Below, piece by piece: positions 1-10,803 of a DNA stretch of 36,872 nt; positions within the stretch are counted from its first letter, which is position 1, and the number at the start of each line of letters is the position of its first letter. The position numbers and the translations under genes were made by a program. The notes under the pieces are model-generated. The model was not told where the DNA came from. It did not search any database and was given only the letters and a program-made list of their open reading frames with translations. Origin of the DNA: an uncultured Pseudomonadota bacterium (GTDB lineage: Bacteria > Pseudomonadota > Gammaproteobacteria > Ga0077536); contig CACDEI010000010.1 in the NCBI GenBank assembly GCA_902551695.1, forward strand, positions 1-36,872. Reading direction: 5' to 3'.

Positions 1-2
1 AT

Positions 3-626
3 TTAACTGATGAATGGGTCGATATAGTCGAACAACTTACTTCTTCTAGGTTTAGCCGTGTTCCTTGCTATTCTGGCAATATCGATAATATCGAAGGCGT
101 TCTACATATGAGAAGGATTCGTCAATCTCTTCTAGCTCGCGATGATTTTTCGCTAGATGTTCTCAAATCTCTCATATCCGATGTTTACTTTGTACCATTG
201 ACAACTGACTTATATGTGCAATTGATTAACTTTCAATCAAAACGCGAAAGAATGGCCTTTGTGGTGAACGAATACGGAGACATAGAGGGGCTGGTTACTT
301 TGGAAGACCTGCTAGAAGAAATCCTTGGCGACTTATCGATGGAAACTTCATTAAATTCTCAGGATGTGTTTCCCCAAGACGATGGAACTTTCCTAGTAGA
401 CGGCGCGGCAAACATACGGGAAATAAATCGCATCTTTAATTTTGGACTACCAACCAATGGTCCTAAAACTATCAACGGTCTGATCACGGAAACGATGGAA
501 GACATTCCTGATGTTGGCACTACTTTTTTGATTAACGGAATGAAAATTGAAATAGTAAAGACTTTGGAACGGACCGTCAAAATCGCTCGATTAAGCGCAG
601 ATAATAGCAAACGAAGGGTTAGCTAG
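3..626 (+). CDS. CorC/HlyC-type CBS-domain + transporter-associated domain protein (5' truncated by window)
   Basis: Frame is open from nt 3 (LTDEWVDIVEQLTSSRFSRVPCYSGNIDNIEGVLHM...), a CBS-type motif, followed by VVNEYGDIEGLVTLEDLLEEILGD (CBS) and a CorC_HlyC C-terminal domain (DGTFLVDGAANIREINR). Confidence 0.9.
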   Translation, partial: LTDEWVDIVEQLTSSRFSRVPCYSGNIDNIEGVLHMRRIRQSLLARDDFSLDVLKSLISDVYFVPLTTDLYVQLINFQSKRERMAFVVNEYGDIEGLVTLEDLLEEILGDLSMETSLNSQDVFPQDDGTFLVDGAANIREINRIFNFGLPTNGPKTINGLITETMEDIPDVGTTFLINGMKIEIVKTLERTVKIARLSADNSKRRVS

Positions 627-634
627 GGATTAGA

Positions 635-1996
635 TTAGCCATCAACAAAAAGGGCTAACACCTCAGACAAGCGACTCACCACAAAAATCTCCATGTTGTC
701 TGGTGAATTCTTGGGCGCGTTGCCTTTTGGCACGATGGCTTTTTCAAAACCTTGCTTATGAGCTTCCTTTATTCTCAAGACTCCTCCACTAACAGGTCTT
801 ACCTCTCCTGCTAAACCGAGCTCTCCGAAACAAACGGTATCAGATGGAAAAGGTCTATTGCGTAGACTAGATAGAATAGCTAATAGAATGGGTAAATCAG
901 CGCCGGTTTCTGTTAAACGCATGCCTCCCACAATATTGGCGAATACGTCATACGCGCTGGTCGACACATCTCCATGCCGACTAAGAATAGCAAGCAACAT
1001 TGCAACCCTGTTTTGTTCTATGCCTACAGTCAGCCGCCTCGGTACCCCAGAGGAACTTTTATCTAATAACGACTGCACCTCTACCAGTATTGGTCTGGTT
1101 CCCTCTATACTAGCCGCAACGACGCTCCCACTGACTGGTTTTTCATGTCGTGATAGCAAAATAGAACTCGGGTTAGAAACCTCTCGAAGTCCTCCGTCAG
1201 TCATAAAGAAGACACCAATCTCATTTACAGTCCCAAACCTGTTCTTAATTGCCCTCACTATTCGATACCTACCATCTGAGTGTCCTTCAAAATAAAGGGT
1301 AACATCAACCATATGTTCCAAAATCCTTGGTCCAGCTATGGCTCCTTCTTTGGTAACATGCCCTATTAAAAAAAAAGCAATGTTCTTCTGCTTGGCTAAT
1401 TTGACAAATCTAGCTGCACTCTCTTTCACCTGGCTAACAGAACCTGGAGATGATTGAGATTCCTCATTTACCATAGTCTGTATAGAATCGATTACTATCA
1501 CATCTGGCTTCAATCGCTCGATTTCAAGTAATATAAGATTGACGGAGGTTTCTGCTAAGACTTTAAAGTTCAAATCTCTAAGGTTCAGGCGATCAGCCCG
1601 TATTTTTATCTGGCTCGGAGATTCTTCACCAGTGACATAAATCGTTTTGAGTCTTTGATCTGAGCTCATCATGCCGATACTTTGCATTAGTATAGTTGTT
1701 TTACCAATTCCCGGATCGCCTCCCAGCAAAACGACTGAACCAGGAACTAATCCACCGCCTAAGACACGGTTAAATTCTCCTATCCCAGTATCTACTCTAA
1801 CGACTTTTTCGGTCGATACCTCTGAAAGATCTTGTGCTTCTGAGGTTTTTCCGAGGAAACCTATATTTTTAGGTTGAGATAAAGAGGTCACCTCCTCAAG
1901 ACAATTCCAGCTTTGACAATCCGGGCATTGTCCTACCCATTTACTATGAACGCTTCCACATACAGAGCAGACATACTTTTTATTCGCCGCTTTCAT
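635..1996 (-). CDS. radA: DNA repair protein RadA
   Basis: N-terminal zinc finger CSVCGSVHSKWVGQCPDCQSWN, Walker A GGDPGIGKTT, KNRFG motif, Lon-like C-terminus. Confidence 0.97.
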   Translation of the reverse strand: MKAANKKYVCSVCGSVHSKWVGQCPDCQSWNCLEEVTSLSQPKNIGFLGKTSEAQDLSEVSTEKVVRVDTGIGEFNRVLGGGLVPGSVVLLGGDPGIGKTTILMQSIGMMSSDQRLKTIYVTGEESPSQIKIRADRLNLRDLNFKVLAETSVNLILLEIERLKPDVIVIDSIQTMVNEESQSSPGSVSQVKESAARFVKLAKQKNIAFFLIGHVTKEGAIAGPRILEHMVDVTLYFEGHSDGRYRIVRAIKNRFGTVNEIGVFFMTDGGLREVSNPSSILLSRHEKPVSGSVVAASIEGTRPILVEVQSLLDKSSSGVPRRLTVGIEQNRVAMLLAILSRHGDVSTSAYDVFANIVGGMRLTETGADLPILLAILSSLRNRPFPSDTVCFGELGLAGEVRPVSGGVLRIKEAHKQGFEKAIVPKGNAPKNSPDNMEIFVVSRLSEVLALFVDG

Positions 1997-3060
1997 ACCA
2001 TGATTTCTCTATGACGAGAACGCCTACGAACACTACAGAGCAACTCATAGGGGATAGTGTCCAGTGCGGTAGACACCTCCTCAACTGGCAGGTTTTTTCC
2101 CCATAACGTTACTTCGTCACCAACATTTGGATTTTCCACCCCTCTTAAGTCTAGTATCATCATATCCATCGAAGAGCTAACGATCTTTGCCCTGGCATTC
2201 CGCACCAAGACTGGTGGTCCAGTCTCTAGCCTCCTCGGGTAACCGTCCGCATAACCATAGGCGGCTACACCAATTGTCATATCTTCAGGACAAACGTAAT
2301 CACCTCCATAGCCGACAGGCTCCCCCGCTTTAACATGTCGCACGCTTATTAGGTTTGAAAGAACTCTCATGACAGGTTTAAGACCCAAGCTTTCTGCCGC
2401 AACTCCGGGAAAGGGAGAAACACCATACAAGATCAGACCCGGTCGTACCCAATCAAAATAAGAAGAACGCCACTTCAACACACCCCCAGAATTCGCTAAA
2501 GACTTTTCATCAGAGTATTCGAGGGTAACATCACCAAACTTTTTTATTTGCTCCTCCACACTCAAATTATTTGGCAAATTCGCATTTGCTAAATGACTCA
2601 TTAAAATAATATTATCGGATAACGGCCTAAGTTTTTTATAGGCATCGTCTAGCGCAGCGGCATCAAAGCCCAGACGATTCATTCCGGTATCAATTTTTAG
2701 CCAGATGGCAGAAAGGGTCAGTCTGGACTCTCTCAATATTTCAATCTGGGCATGACTGTGAACAACTGGCTCTAAACGCAATTCTCTAATTATTTCTAAC
2801 TCCCTTTTATCAAAAAACCCTTCGAGAAGGACTATTCTATGAGGTATGTTTAACTCTCGTAGTACAATTGCCTCTTCGGTTGACACCACACCAAAAGCAT
2901 CTGCATTGCCAAAACCCTTTGCGATTAGGCCTAATCCATGTCCGTAGGCATCAGCCTTTACTACTGCTAAAATCTTAGAAGAACCTATTAGGGATTGAAC
3001 AGTTGATAAATTGTGCGTTGCTGCGGAAACGTCTATCTCAACTCTCGCTGGACGACTCAT
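1993..3060 (-). CDS. alr: Alanine racemase
   Basis: PLP motif AVVKADAYGHG; RPGLILYGVSP; 4-bp overlap with radA. Confidence 0.96.
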   Translation of the reverse strand: MSRPARVEIDVSAATHNLSTVQSLIGSSKILAVVKADAYGHGLGLIAKGFGNADAFGVVSTEEAIVLRELNIPHRIVLLEGFFDKRELEIIRELRLEPVVHSHAQIEILRESRLTLSAIWLKIDTGMNRLGFDAAALDDAYKKLRPLSDNIILMSHLANANLPNNLSVEEQIKKFGDVTLEYSDEKSLANSGGVLKWRSSYFDWVRPGLILYGVSPFPGVAAESLGLKPVMRVLSNLISVRHVKAGEPVGYGGDYVCPEDMTIGVAAYGYADGYPRRLETGPPVLVRNARAKIVSSSMDMMILDLRGVENPNVGDEVTLWGKNLPVEEVSTALDTIPYELLCSVRRRSRHREIMV

Positions 3061-4421
3061 TCGCTTTCGCCTTCCCTATATTCGGGTGCTTTGTTCTCGA
3101 AATTTGTATGCTCGCCTCTAAACCTAAGCTGAACCTTTCCGGTCGGGCCATTTCGATGCTTTCCTATAATTATGTCTGCGAGACCTTTCTTTTCAGTTTC
3201 TTCATCATAAACTTCTTCTCTATATATAAACATGATTAAATCGGCATCTTGCTCTATGGCCCCGGATTCTCTTAAATCTGACATCAAAGGAGTTTTATCT
3301 TGTCGGAGCTCGAGCGCTCTATTTAATTGTGATAGTGCAATGATTGGGCACCCGATTTCTCGTGCTAGCGCTTTCAGGCTACGCGAGATCTCTGCAATTT
3401 CTGTCGCTCTATTTTCTGTCGCCCTAGACACCTGCATTAATTGCAAATAGTCGATTACGACCAATCCTAAACCTTGATCTCTCTTTAACCTCCTGCAACG
3501 AGACCTTATTTCATTTGGATTTAGAGCGGGAGTATCATCAATAAATAAATTAACGTTTTCATCAAGCAACTGGACAGCAGAAGTTAAGCGCGGCCAGTCA
3601 GCCGCGGCAACTTTACCTGTGCTGATTTTTTTTTGGTCGACACGAGCGAGGGAGGCAAGCATCCTCATAGCAATCTGCTCTTTGGGCATTTCCATGCTGA
3701 AGATAACAACTGGAACATGTTGTTTTATGGCTGCAGAGCGAGCAATATTCATAGCGAAAGCGGTCTTTCCCATCGAAGGTCGGCCAGCCACAATCACCAG
3801 GTCTGAGGGTTGTAAGCCATTTATCATATCATCTAATTTATGGAAGCCAGTTTGTACGCCTGTTGGCTTACCTCCGTTCGCGAAAAGCTCTTGGACCCGA
3901 TGAAGGGCGGAGTCCAAGAGACCTTTCATGCCTTCGTAAGTCTTCGTCCCCCTTTCTTCTCTCTCGGCAATTTTGAAGACAAGAGATTCAGCTTCCCCTA
4001 AAAGCTCCTCCTGAGAACGCCCTTCAGTTCGAAAAGCACTCTCAGTGATGGTACTGGCAGCATTTATCAACTCTCTTAGTACTGACTTCTGCCTCACTAC
4101 TCTTGCATAAGCGCCTATATTTGCTGCACTTGGAGTGTTCTGAACTAAATTCGAGAGATACCCCATACCTCCCACCTTCTCTAGTTCTTGTCGATTATCC
4201 AACCACTCTCCTAACGTAATAACATCGAAAGGATTATCTTCTAATGAAAGATTCTGTATAGCCGAATAAATTTTTGAATGGGCAGCTCTGTAGAAATCGG
4301 TAGAGTCTATGATGTCGGAAACAGTTTCCCAAGCCTCGTTTTGAAGCATTAGCCCACCTAATACCGACTGCTCAGCATCGATAGAATGAGGTGGGATTTT
4401 CAGTTCATCTTCAGCGGCCAC
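3057..4421 (-). CDS. dnaB: Replicative DNA helicase DnaB
   Basis: PHSIDAEQSVLGGLML N-terminus, Walker A GRPSMGKTAFAMN, SDLRESGAIEQDADLIMFIYR. Confidence 0.98.
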   Translation of the reverse strand: MAAEDELKIPPHSIDAEQSVLGGLMLQNEAWETVSDIIDSTDFYRAAHSKIYSAIQNLSLEDNPFDVITLGEWLDNRQELEKVGGMGYLSNLVQNTPSAANIGAYARVVRQKSVLRELINAASTITESAFRTEGRSQEELLGEAESLVFKIAEREERGTKTYEGMKGLLDSALHRVQELFANGGKPTGVQTGFHKLDDMINGLQPSDLVIVAGRPSMGKTAFAMNIARSAAIKQHVPVVIFSMEMPKEQIAMRMLASLARVDQKKISTGKVAAADWPRLTSAVQLLDENVNLFIDDTPALNPNEIRSRCRRLKRDQGLGLVVIDYLQLMQVSRATENRATEIAEISRSLKALAREIGCPIIALSQLNRALELRQDKTPLMSDLRESGAIEQDADLIMFIYREEVYDEETEKKGLADIIIGKHRNGPTGKVQLRFRGEHTNFENKAPEYREGESE

Positions 4422-4459
4422 GCTACTTCTGTTTTTTTGTATCTGTTGCTTCTAGAACC

Positions 4460-4921
4460 TTAGGCAGATGAAGAATCTTCAGGGCTAATGGTTAGATTAA
4501 TCTTAACAGTAATGTCGGGATGAAGCCTTACATCTACTTCGTGAGTACCAGCTTCTCGCAACGCTCCGTTTGGTAACAAAATTTCCTTTTTTTCTACGGC
4601 TACTCCAGCTTTAACAATAGCTTCCGCTATCTCTTGCGTCCCAACCGACCCGTACAATTTGTTCTCCTCTCCAACTCTAGCGGAGATATTTAATTCAATC
4701 GGCGCCAAGGCCTCAGCCTTACCCTGAGCAGCCTCTAACACCTCTTTCTGACCTTTTTCTAATTCTATTCGTCTACTTTCGACTTTTTCAAGATTTTCGG
4801 CATTTGCTATAACAGCCTTTCCGGTCGGCAATAGAAAGTTTCTACCATATCCTGAGCGAACGCTTACTTTATCCCCAAGTTCTCCCAACCCCCCTATTTT
4901 TTCTAATAAAATAACGTCCAT
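4460..4921 (-). CDS. rplI: 50S ribosomal protein L9
   Basis: MDVILLEKIGGLGELGDKVSVRSGYGRNFLLPTGKA is the L9 signature; synteny with dnaB and rpsR. Confidence 0.97.
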   Translation of the reverse strand: MDVILLEKIGGLGELGDKVSVRSGYGRNFLLPTGKAVIANAENLEKVESRRIELEKGQKEVLEAAQGKAEALAPIELNISARVGEENKLYGSVGTQEIAEAIVKAGVAVEKKEILLPNGALREAGTHEVDVRLHPDITVKINLTISPEDSSSA

Positions 4922-5015
4922 ACGATACTCCGTCTAATCAATTTATATACGTGATATTGTCTGGGAAGAATGTAACATAAATTAGCATATCCATCTGCCC
5001 TTTTGTTACCAATCT

Positions 5016-5933
5016 TCATTCATCTTTCTTATTAGCGGTCTGCCTTAAAGCACGAAAATCTGTCAGGGTATCGAAGATGCCAGTAACCGCTAGGATGAAC
5101 CCCACAACCTGAGGAACTAAAAATAAGAAAACATACACTCCTACTAACCAACCAACAGATAAACCCTGCATGTGGTTGCGGAAGTGCACCACTGACAAAC
5201 CTTGGAAGCTGAAAAAAACTAATAATATGGCAAGCAAATCTCCCGTTAGAGGCAGTTCAGAGCCACCTGCCCGCTGAAAGACATTGAGTATAATCACTAC
5301 CAGTAAAAGCCAAAGCCAAAACGTCGACAATTGGATTTTTTTGAACTCTTCGGCAAAACCACCTGGATTGTAAAGCTTAGATTGTAAATATCTGGCATAA
5401 AATAGGGTTACAATCAAGGCGCACTCTAAAAATATGAGCCACCAGATATGGATTTGTCCGCTCAAGTGTCGAACCTGTGCAGCAGAAAAGTCTAGTGCCG
5501 CTTCAGCAGAAATTATGTCAACGACCGCCTGTATTTTATTTGTCCAGAATCCCTGCAGATCACCCACAACAACACGAAAAAGGAGCGAATAGCCCGCAAT
5601 CAGCAATGCGATTAAAACGAAACTAAACTGATAATTCTGGCTCTGCCTTAATGGATAAGCCAGCATAATCAATGGCAACCACATCATTAGGGGAAAGACT
5701 ATTCCAATTAGGCTCTGATTGAACGCCAATATACTAAAGCCACAATAGAGGACAGAGGCACTGATCGTTATCTTCAGTCCTTCAGTATACCCCTGTCTAA
5801 GCGTGACCAGAGCAATAATTGCAGAACTAATCACGAAAAAAGGTGCAAATAAAAGGCCGAGCAATAGAAAGAGGAGCACGACCGAAATTGCCGCTAGAGG
5901 CCCACTCATCGCAAACCGAGCGACCCGTTCCAT
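5016..5933 (-). CDS. DUF2232/YybS-like polytopic membrane protein
   Basis: Hydrophobic multi-TM protein at the conserved position between rpsR and rplI. Confidence 0.75.
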   Translation of the reverse strand: MERVARFAMSGPLAAISVVLLFLLLGLLFAPFFVISSAIIALVTLRQGYTEGLKITISASVLYCGFSILAFNQSLIGIVFPLMMWLPLIMLAYPLRQSQNYQFSFVLIALLIAGYSLLFRVVVGDLQGFWTNKIQAVVDIISAEAALDFSAAQVRHLSGQIHIWWLIFLECALIVTLFYARYLQSKLYNPGGFAEEFKKIQLSTFWLWLLLVVIILNVFQRAGGSELPLTGDLLAILLVFFSFQGLSVVHFRNHMQGLSVGWLVGVYVFLFLVPQVVGFILAVTGIFDTLTDFRALRQTANKKDE

Positions 5934-5973
5934 TAACTTCGCTCCAAATCCCTAAAAAGGTTTCCGGAACTAC

Positions 5974-6201
5974 TTAGTGTCCATCGCAATAAGGCAAAAG
6001 AGCAAGATATCTCGCTCGTTTCACAGCGACAGATAATTGACGTTGATAGTGCGGCTTTGTCCCTGATATCCGGCTCGGAACAATCTTTCCACTTTCAGTC
6101 AGAGAGCCCTTTAACAAGGCTAGATCCTTGTAATCTATTTCACTAATTCCCTCAGCGGTGAATTTACAGTATCTTCTTCTTCTCTGGAATTTAGCCATCA
6201 T
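5974..6201 (-). CDS. rpsR: 30S ribosomal protein S18
   Basis: [53 protein letters not shown]. Start may be the second Met; overlaps rpsF. Confidence 0.96.
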   Translation of the reverse strand: MMAKFQRRRRYCKFTAEGISEIDYKDLALLKGSLTESGKIVPSRISGTKPHYQRQLSVAVKRARYLALLPYCDGH

Positions 6202-6652
6202 GGTTCTCCTTGACTTCTTCAGCGTCTGCTAGGGCATCTGCTTCTACTGGTTCTGCCTTGGGCTCATCAGCACCATTAGTCCTATCACTGGCTTGTCGAG
6301 GACTACTTTCGCTTTCTTTAGGCGTTTGTTCATCCTTACTTTGAAATATAGGTGAGGCATCGGTTATTTTTCCAGGCCTTCGCACTACTAAATGTCTTAA
6401 AACAGCATCGTTAAAGCGGAATGCGCTGGTAAGCTCATCTAACGCCTGACTTCCGCACTCTATATTCATCAAGAAATAATGCGCTTTATGTATTTTATCG
6501 ATTGGATATGCCAAGAGCCGGCGTCCCCAATCCTCGGTTCTATGAACAGAGCCGCCTGAAGCCTCTATCATCGACTGATATCTCTCGGCCATCGCGCTCG
6601 CTTGATCGCTCTGATCGGGATGGACCAAGAACACTATTTCGTAATGCCTCAT
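6191..6652 (-). CDS. rpsF: 30S ribosomal protein S6 with acidic C-terminal extension
   Basis: [43 protein letters not shown]. Confidence 0.96.
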   Translation of the reverse strand: MRHYEIVFLVHPDQSDQASAMAERYQSMIEASGGSVHRTEDWGRRLLAYPIDKIHKAHYFLMNIECGSQALDELTSAFRFNDAVLRHLVVRRPGKITDASPIFQSKDEQTPKESESSPRQASDRTNGADEPKAEPVEADALADAEEVKENHDG

Positions 6653-6777
6653 ATTTTCTCCCCTAGGTTTTTTTAGCTTCCCGACAAAATTTTGCGGTGA
6701 AGCAAGGAGTTGTAGATGTTTTTTAAGGAGAGTATTTTATTTTATAAACAATATTAATGCAAAGTTTTCCTGCCACC

Positions 6778-7539
6778 TTAACTCATCTCTGATGAGCTTA
6801 TCCGCTGTCTTAACGCCTCATAAATTAAAACAGTCGCCGCGTTAGATACATTCAAGGATGATAACTCCCCCCCAGAAGGTAGCGACACCACAATGTCACA
6901 AAGGTTTCTAGTCAACTCTCTTATTCCTGAGCCCTCGTTTCCCACGATTATTGCAGTCGATAACGAAAAATCAACATCATAAAGACTTCGATCACCCGCT
7001 TCTGCGCTTCCTATTAGCCAAATACCTATTTTTGATAACTCACGAAGAGCATTTGCCACATTCGGAACTCTAACCAGTTTAAGAACATCCAAAGCCCCAC
7101 TGGCGGCCTGAGCAACGGCACTCGTTATTTGCGCGCTATTGTTATTAGGATATATGACTGCGTCGGCACCTGCGCATGCCGCCACTCTAAGACATGCCCC
7201 AAAGTTTCCTGGATCTTGAATTCTGTCTAAGACCAAAATTAATGGATTCTTTCGCTTTTTATCCCCCAGGTTATTGAGAAACTCTTTAAGGGGCGTCAAG
7301 TTTGGCAGTTTTCTCTTTAGAACGACGCCGTGATGGCCATCTCCCCCATAAATTTTAGTTAAAGTTTTCCTATCGACAAATTGGGGCCTTAAGCCTGCCG
7401 TCGCTATCACCGCTTCGCGCTCGATAAAGCTACTTCTATTCTCTTTGGAAAGTAGCCAGATTTCTCTGCAAAGGTGAGGGTTTCGCTCCAATGCCATCAA
7501 AGCTGAGTGCCAACCACCGACCAAGATATCCTCTGTCAT
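6778..7539 (-). CDS. rlmB: 23S rRNA (guanosine-2'-O-)-methyltransferase RlmB (TrmH/SpoU family)
   Basis: VLDRIQDPGNFGACLRVAACAGADAVI, IIVGNEGSGIRELT, SLPSGGELSSLNVSNAATVLIYEALRQR; adjacent to rnr. Confidence 0.93.
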   Translation of the reverse strand: MTEDILVGGWHSALMALERNPHLCREIWLLSKENRSSFIEREAVIATAGLRPQFVDRKTLTKIYGGDGHHGVVLKRKLPNLTPLKEFLNNLGDKKRKNPLILVLDRIQDPGNFGACLRVAACAGADAVIYPNNNSAQITSAVAQAASGALDVLKLVRVPNVANALRELSKIGIWLIGSAEAGDRSLYDVDFSLSTAIIVGNEGSGIRELTRNLCDIVVSLPSGGELSSLNVSNAATVLIYEALRQRISSSEMS

Positions 7540-9674
7540 CTTTGTTCCTTTTTAGCAATGGGTTTACTTGAAGCAAGTTTGAAAAATATTTTACGGGCTA
7601 AAACATCAACTTCTTCTACCTCAATCAGAATATGTTGCCCAAGGCTATAAATATCCGGTAACTTCTTCATGTTTGCATCGTTCGTAAATTGTCTTTCTAA
7701 TGGAATAAAACCTTCTATCGCATTGGACAAAATTTGTGCATACACTCCTGAATCCAGGACGGACACAACAATTGCACTGTGGGAGCGCCCTATCTGCCTA
7801 CTCATGAACTCACACTTTAAGTAAGCCATCTCCTCTCGGGTTGCCTCCTCAGCCCTTCTCTCACAAGAGGAACATTGAACAGCTACTGATTCCGTGCTTA
7901 GACCGACTTCATCATATGACCTCAAATTTCTAAGCTTTTTCTTTATCAAGCGATGAACGATCAAGTCAGAATACCTTCGAATAGGAGAAGTAAAATGAGT
8001 GTAGTGGGACAGAGACAGTCCAAAATGGCTTTTTTCAGAACTTGAATAGCTCGCTAATTTTTGGGCTCGCATCACCATGGACTCTATTAAGAGCCTTTCT
8101 TTGCTCTTACCCGCTAGTTCAAGAAGACGATTGCATAAAGTTAGTGAATCATCTAAGGCTGGAGAGGTGATGAATCCGATTCTTTTTGCTTCCTGCCTTA
8201 ATTCCTCTATCTTCTCTGGCTCTGGCTCTGGGTGGTGTCGGTAAAGCGTCTCGGATTCATTGAAGAATTTAGCTGCCGCAACGTTCGCAGCAATCATACA
8301 CTCCTCTATTACTTTTTGAGAATCCTTCCTAGGCACTAGTTGAATCGAGGTGATCCGGCCTCCCTTATCAAAATCATATCTGATTTCAGGTCCGTCCAGA
8401 CTCAAGCCTTTCCGTTCACTACGAGCATGAGCAAGAGCATCATAGACTTCCTTCAGATGGATAAGGTTCTCCAACACAACATTTGGAATATTAGCCGTAT
8501 TAAGTCCGTCATCATATATGGACTGAACCTCATCATAGGTGAAACGTTTTTTGGAATTGATTACCGCCTCGCTGAATTCAAATTCTTGCAACCGCCCTGT
8601 ATTACTAATCTCCAATCTCACGACTAGGACAAACCTATCTTCATCAGGTAAGAGAGAACATAATTCATTTGATAGTATTTCGGGCAGCATTGGTATTACT
8701 GACTGAGAGAAATAAACAGAGTTACCTCGTTCAAAAGCTTCTCTATCAAGACTACCTCCCGCTTTCACATAGAAAGAGACATCAGCTATTGCTACAGAAA
8801 GAGAGTATCCGGCCTCACTTTTTTCAGCATATACTGCGTCATCAAAATCCTTCGCATCTTTACCATCTATTGTTATAAATGGTAAAGAACGTAGATCTTT
8901 ACGGCCACGACCTATCTCTTTTTCATTCCGCCGATGGAGCTCTAGTGCCTCTTTCTTAATCTCCTCACTCCACCCATCACGAATACCATTGTTCACGATC
9001 GCAATTTTTTGTGGCACCCCCTTTGAAGACAAGTCACCAAGCTTTTCCTGAATTTCTGCTATGGAACTAACCAGCCCATTGGAGTCCCGATGCACTTTCA
9101 CGGACAATAGCTGCCCACTATCTACCGACTTCTTTTGCTGTGGGCGCCTTAGCCTTATAGGGCCTTTACCGCCCCCTGCTGGGACAAATAGTAGTCGGCC
9201 AAACTCATCAGTCTTGTAGCGACCAATAATCACCTTATGGCGAATTTTTAGAACTTTGACAATGCGGCCATAAACCTTGTTATTTTTCCTTTGATTGATA
9301 AAACGAATTAAAGCCCTGTCTCCATTTAGAACCTTCCTAGCCTCTCGAGGTGGTAAGAAAACATCGGGCACACCCTCTTCTGTCACCAAGAATGCAAAAC
9401 CTCGCGGATGTGTAGAAACTTTTCCCTCTAAAAACTCACCCCCCTTCTGAATCAAATATATCTTATTCCCCTCGACTTGAACTAGGCCTTTACTCTCAAG
9501 CGAGGAAATCTTCTTTTCGCATTCTTTTCGCTCTTTCCTTTCTGAGAGACCAAACTGCTTCACAATTTCCACTTTGTCACAACACCCACCTTTCTTGCTC
9601 AAAAAGTCTAAGATCGACTTTTTGGTGGGCAACTTAGTATTGATTTTTGCAGTGGGTTTTTTCCTTCTGGGCAT
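7536..9674 (-). CDS. rnr: Ribonuclease R
   Basis: FITIDGKDAKDFDDAVYAEK, HYTHFTSPIRRYSDLIVHRL, C-terminal S1 domain. Start set to MPRRKKPTAK (9674) because the longer ORF runs through the tRNA gene. Confidence 0.95.
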   Translation of the reverse strand: MPRRKKPTAKINTKLPTKKSILDFLSKKGGCCDKVEIVKQFGLSERKERKECEKKISSLESKGLVQVEGNKIYLIQKGGEFLEGKVSTHPRGFAFLVTEEGVPDVFLPPREARKVLNGDRALIRFINQRKNNKVYGRIVKVLKIRHKVIIGRYKTDEFGRLLFVPAGGGKGPIRLRRPQQKKSVDSGQLLSVKVHRDSNGLVSSIAEIQEKLGDLSSKGVPQKIAIVNNGIRDGWSEEIKKEALELHRRNEKEIGRGRKDLRSLPFITIDGKDAKDFDDAVYAEKSEAGYSLSVAIADVSFYVKAGGSLDREAFERGNSVYFSQSVIPMLPEILSNELCSLLPDEDRFVLVVRLEISNTGRLQEFEFSEAVINSKKRFTYDEVQSIYDDGLNTANIPNVVLENLIHLKEVYDALAHARSERKGLSLDGPEIRYDFDKGGRITSIQLVPRKDSQKVIEECMIAANVAAAKFFNESETLYRHHPEPEPEKIEELRQEAKRIGFITSPALDDSLTLCNRLLELAGKSKERLLIESMVMRAQKLASYSSSEKSHFGLSLSHYTHFTSPIRRYSDLIVHRLIKKKLRNLRSYDEVGLSTESVAVQCSSCERRAEEATREEMAYLKCEFMSRQIGRSHSAIVVSVLDSGVYAQILSNAIEGFIPLERQFTNDANMKKLPDIYSLGQHILIEVEEVDVLARKIFFKLASSKPIAKKEQR

Positions 9675-9738
9675 AAACTTTATTCCCATGGCAATTTGAC
9701 TATAAGTCGAATAGGCGTTAGTCTCGCGAATTTCCCAT

Positions 9739-9825
<87 letters not shown>

Positions 9826-9885
9826 GTCTAAACTCGCATTATAAAAAAAGTGATAGAATAACTTGTTATAAGCTTTCGGCGCTTT

Positions 9886-10803
9886 TCACTTATCGTGATT
9901 AGCTTCACCTAAAAACTCTTCAAGACTAGCCGCACGAATCTCCTTTACAATCTCAGCAGCAATCTTAAATGTGCCTTTTTTATCAGTCCTCCTGACAAAG
10001 TAACTCGCCTCAGGATCTGGTGTCGACATAGTTGTAACCTGACCGAAAGAACCGTCCTCGTTTTCATATTTGAATAACTTTTCAAAACCGGAACCATCCG
10101 TACTAAGCTCTTCTCCCTGGACAAAGTGGGATAGTTGAAGGTCTGTTAAAGTTTCAAGGAATTTATCAACTTTACTTTGATCGTAGTTTTCCGCCTCTAA
10201 TCTAAACAGGTTATCTTTCTTCTTAAATGTCATGTCATCTAAAATAATAGCGGAGACGTTTTCTGGAGAGATTCTCAAATAGCCTTTGTCTAGCCAATTA
10301 TCACGCGAAGTATCTAGTTCCCACGACTCTACATCTACTATATATACAGAATCTTCTCCAGCAAGCCTTACGTAACTTTGCCTGATCGTTGCCGGCTTAC
10401 CAAAAAACAAAACAAGAGAAGCGCCGTCTGTTTTCTTGAATCTAACTTTTAGCTTATAGTCTTCTTCGGCGACTTCGAAGCGCTCATGGGAGCCTTCACT
10501 AAAGGATACAGGCAAGCCTCTTTTTAAATCAGTAATTTTTGATAGAAATTCAGCCAGCTTGTACTGATTAACTGGAAAATTTTCTAAATCTGCATCCTGC
10601 CACCGCTGATCTTCGATAAAAAAACTTAGCGAACCATCTTCACCACTCAGTTCTACTGCTTTCACTGTTCGTGCCTCAGTTTCCAGCAGGCTTCGCGTTT
10701 TTTCCTCACGGATACTTCGCTCGGGCTTGGTAAACTCCAAACCTCCCCAAAGGAGAAGTTGGGCCACCAATAAAGTTATTAAAAAAATGCTAAGCCGATT
10801 CAA
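9886..10803 (-). CDS. DUF4340 domain-containing protein (partner of Gld-type ABC transporter)
   Basis: N-terminal TM followed by a repeat-like extracytoplasmic protein (TVKAVELSGEDGSLSFFIEDQRWQ...); 4-bp overlap with the upstream GldFG-like gene. Confidence 0.75.
   Translation of the reverse strand: MNRLSIFLITLLVAQLLLWGGLEFTKPERSIREEKTRSLLETEARTVKAVELSGEDGSLSFFIEDQRWQDADLENFPVNQYKLAEFLSKITDLKRGLPVSFSEGSHERFEVAEEDYKLKVRFKKTDGASLVLFFGKPATIRQSYVRLAGEDSVYIVDVESWELDTSRDNWLDKGYLRISPENVSAIILDDMTFKKKDNLFRLEAENYDQSKVDKFLETLTDLQLSHFVQGEELSTDGSGFEKLFKYENEDGSFGQVTTMSTPDPEASYFVRRTDKKGTFKIAAEIVKEIRAASLEEFLGEANHDK

Noticed and set aside
858-1295. 145-aa ORF antisense to radA
   Set aside because: Fully within the strongly conserved radA coding sequence; no recognisable domain.
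6191-6400. Glu/Ser-rich C-terminal extension of ribosomal protein S6
   Set aside because: Acidic variable S6 tails are common in bacteria; not evidence of a new function.
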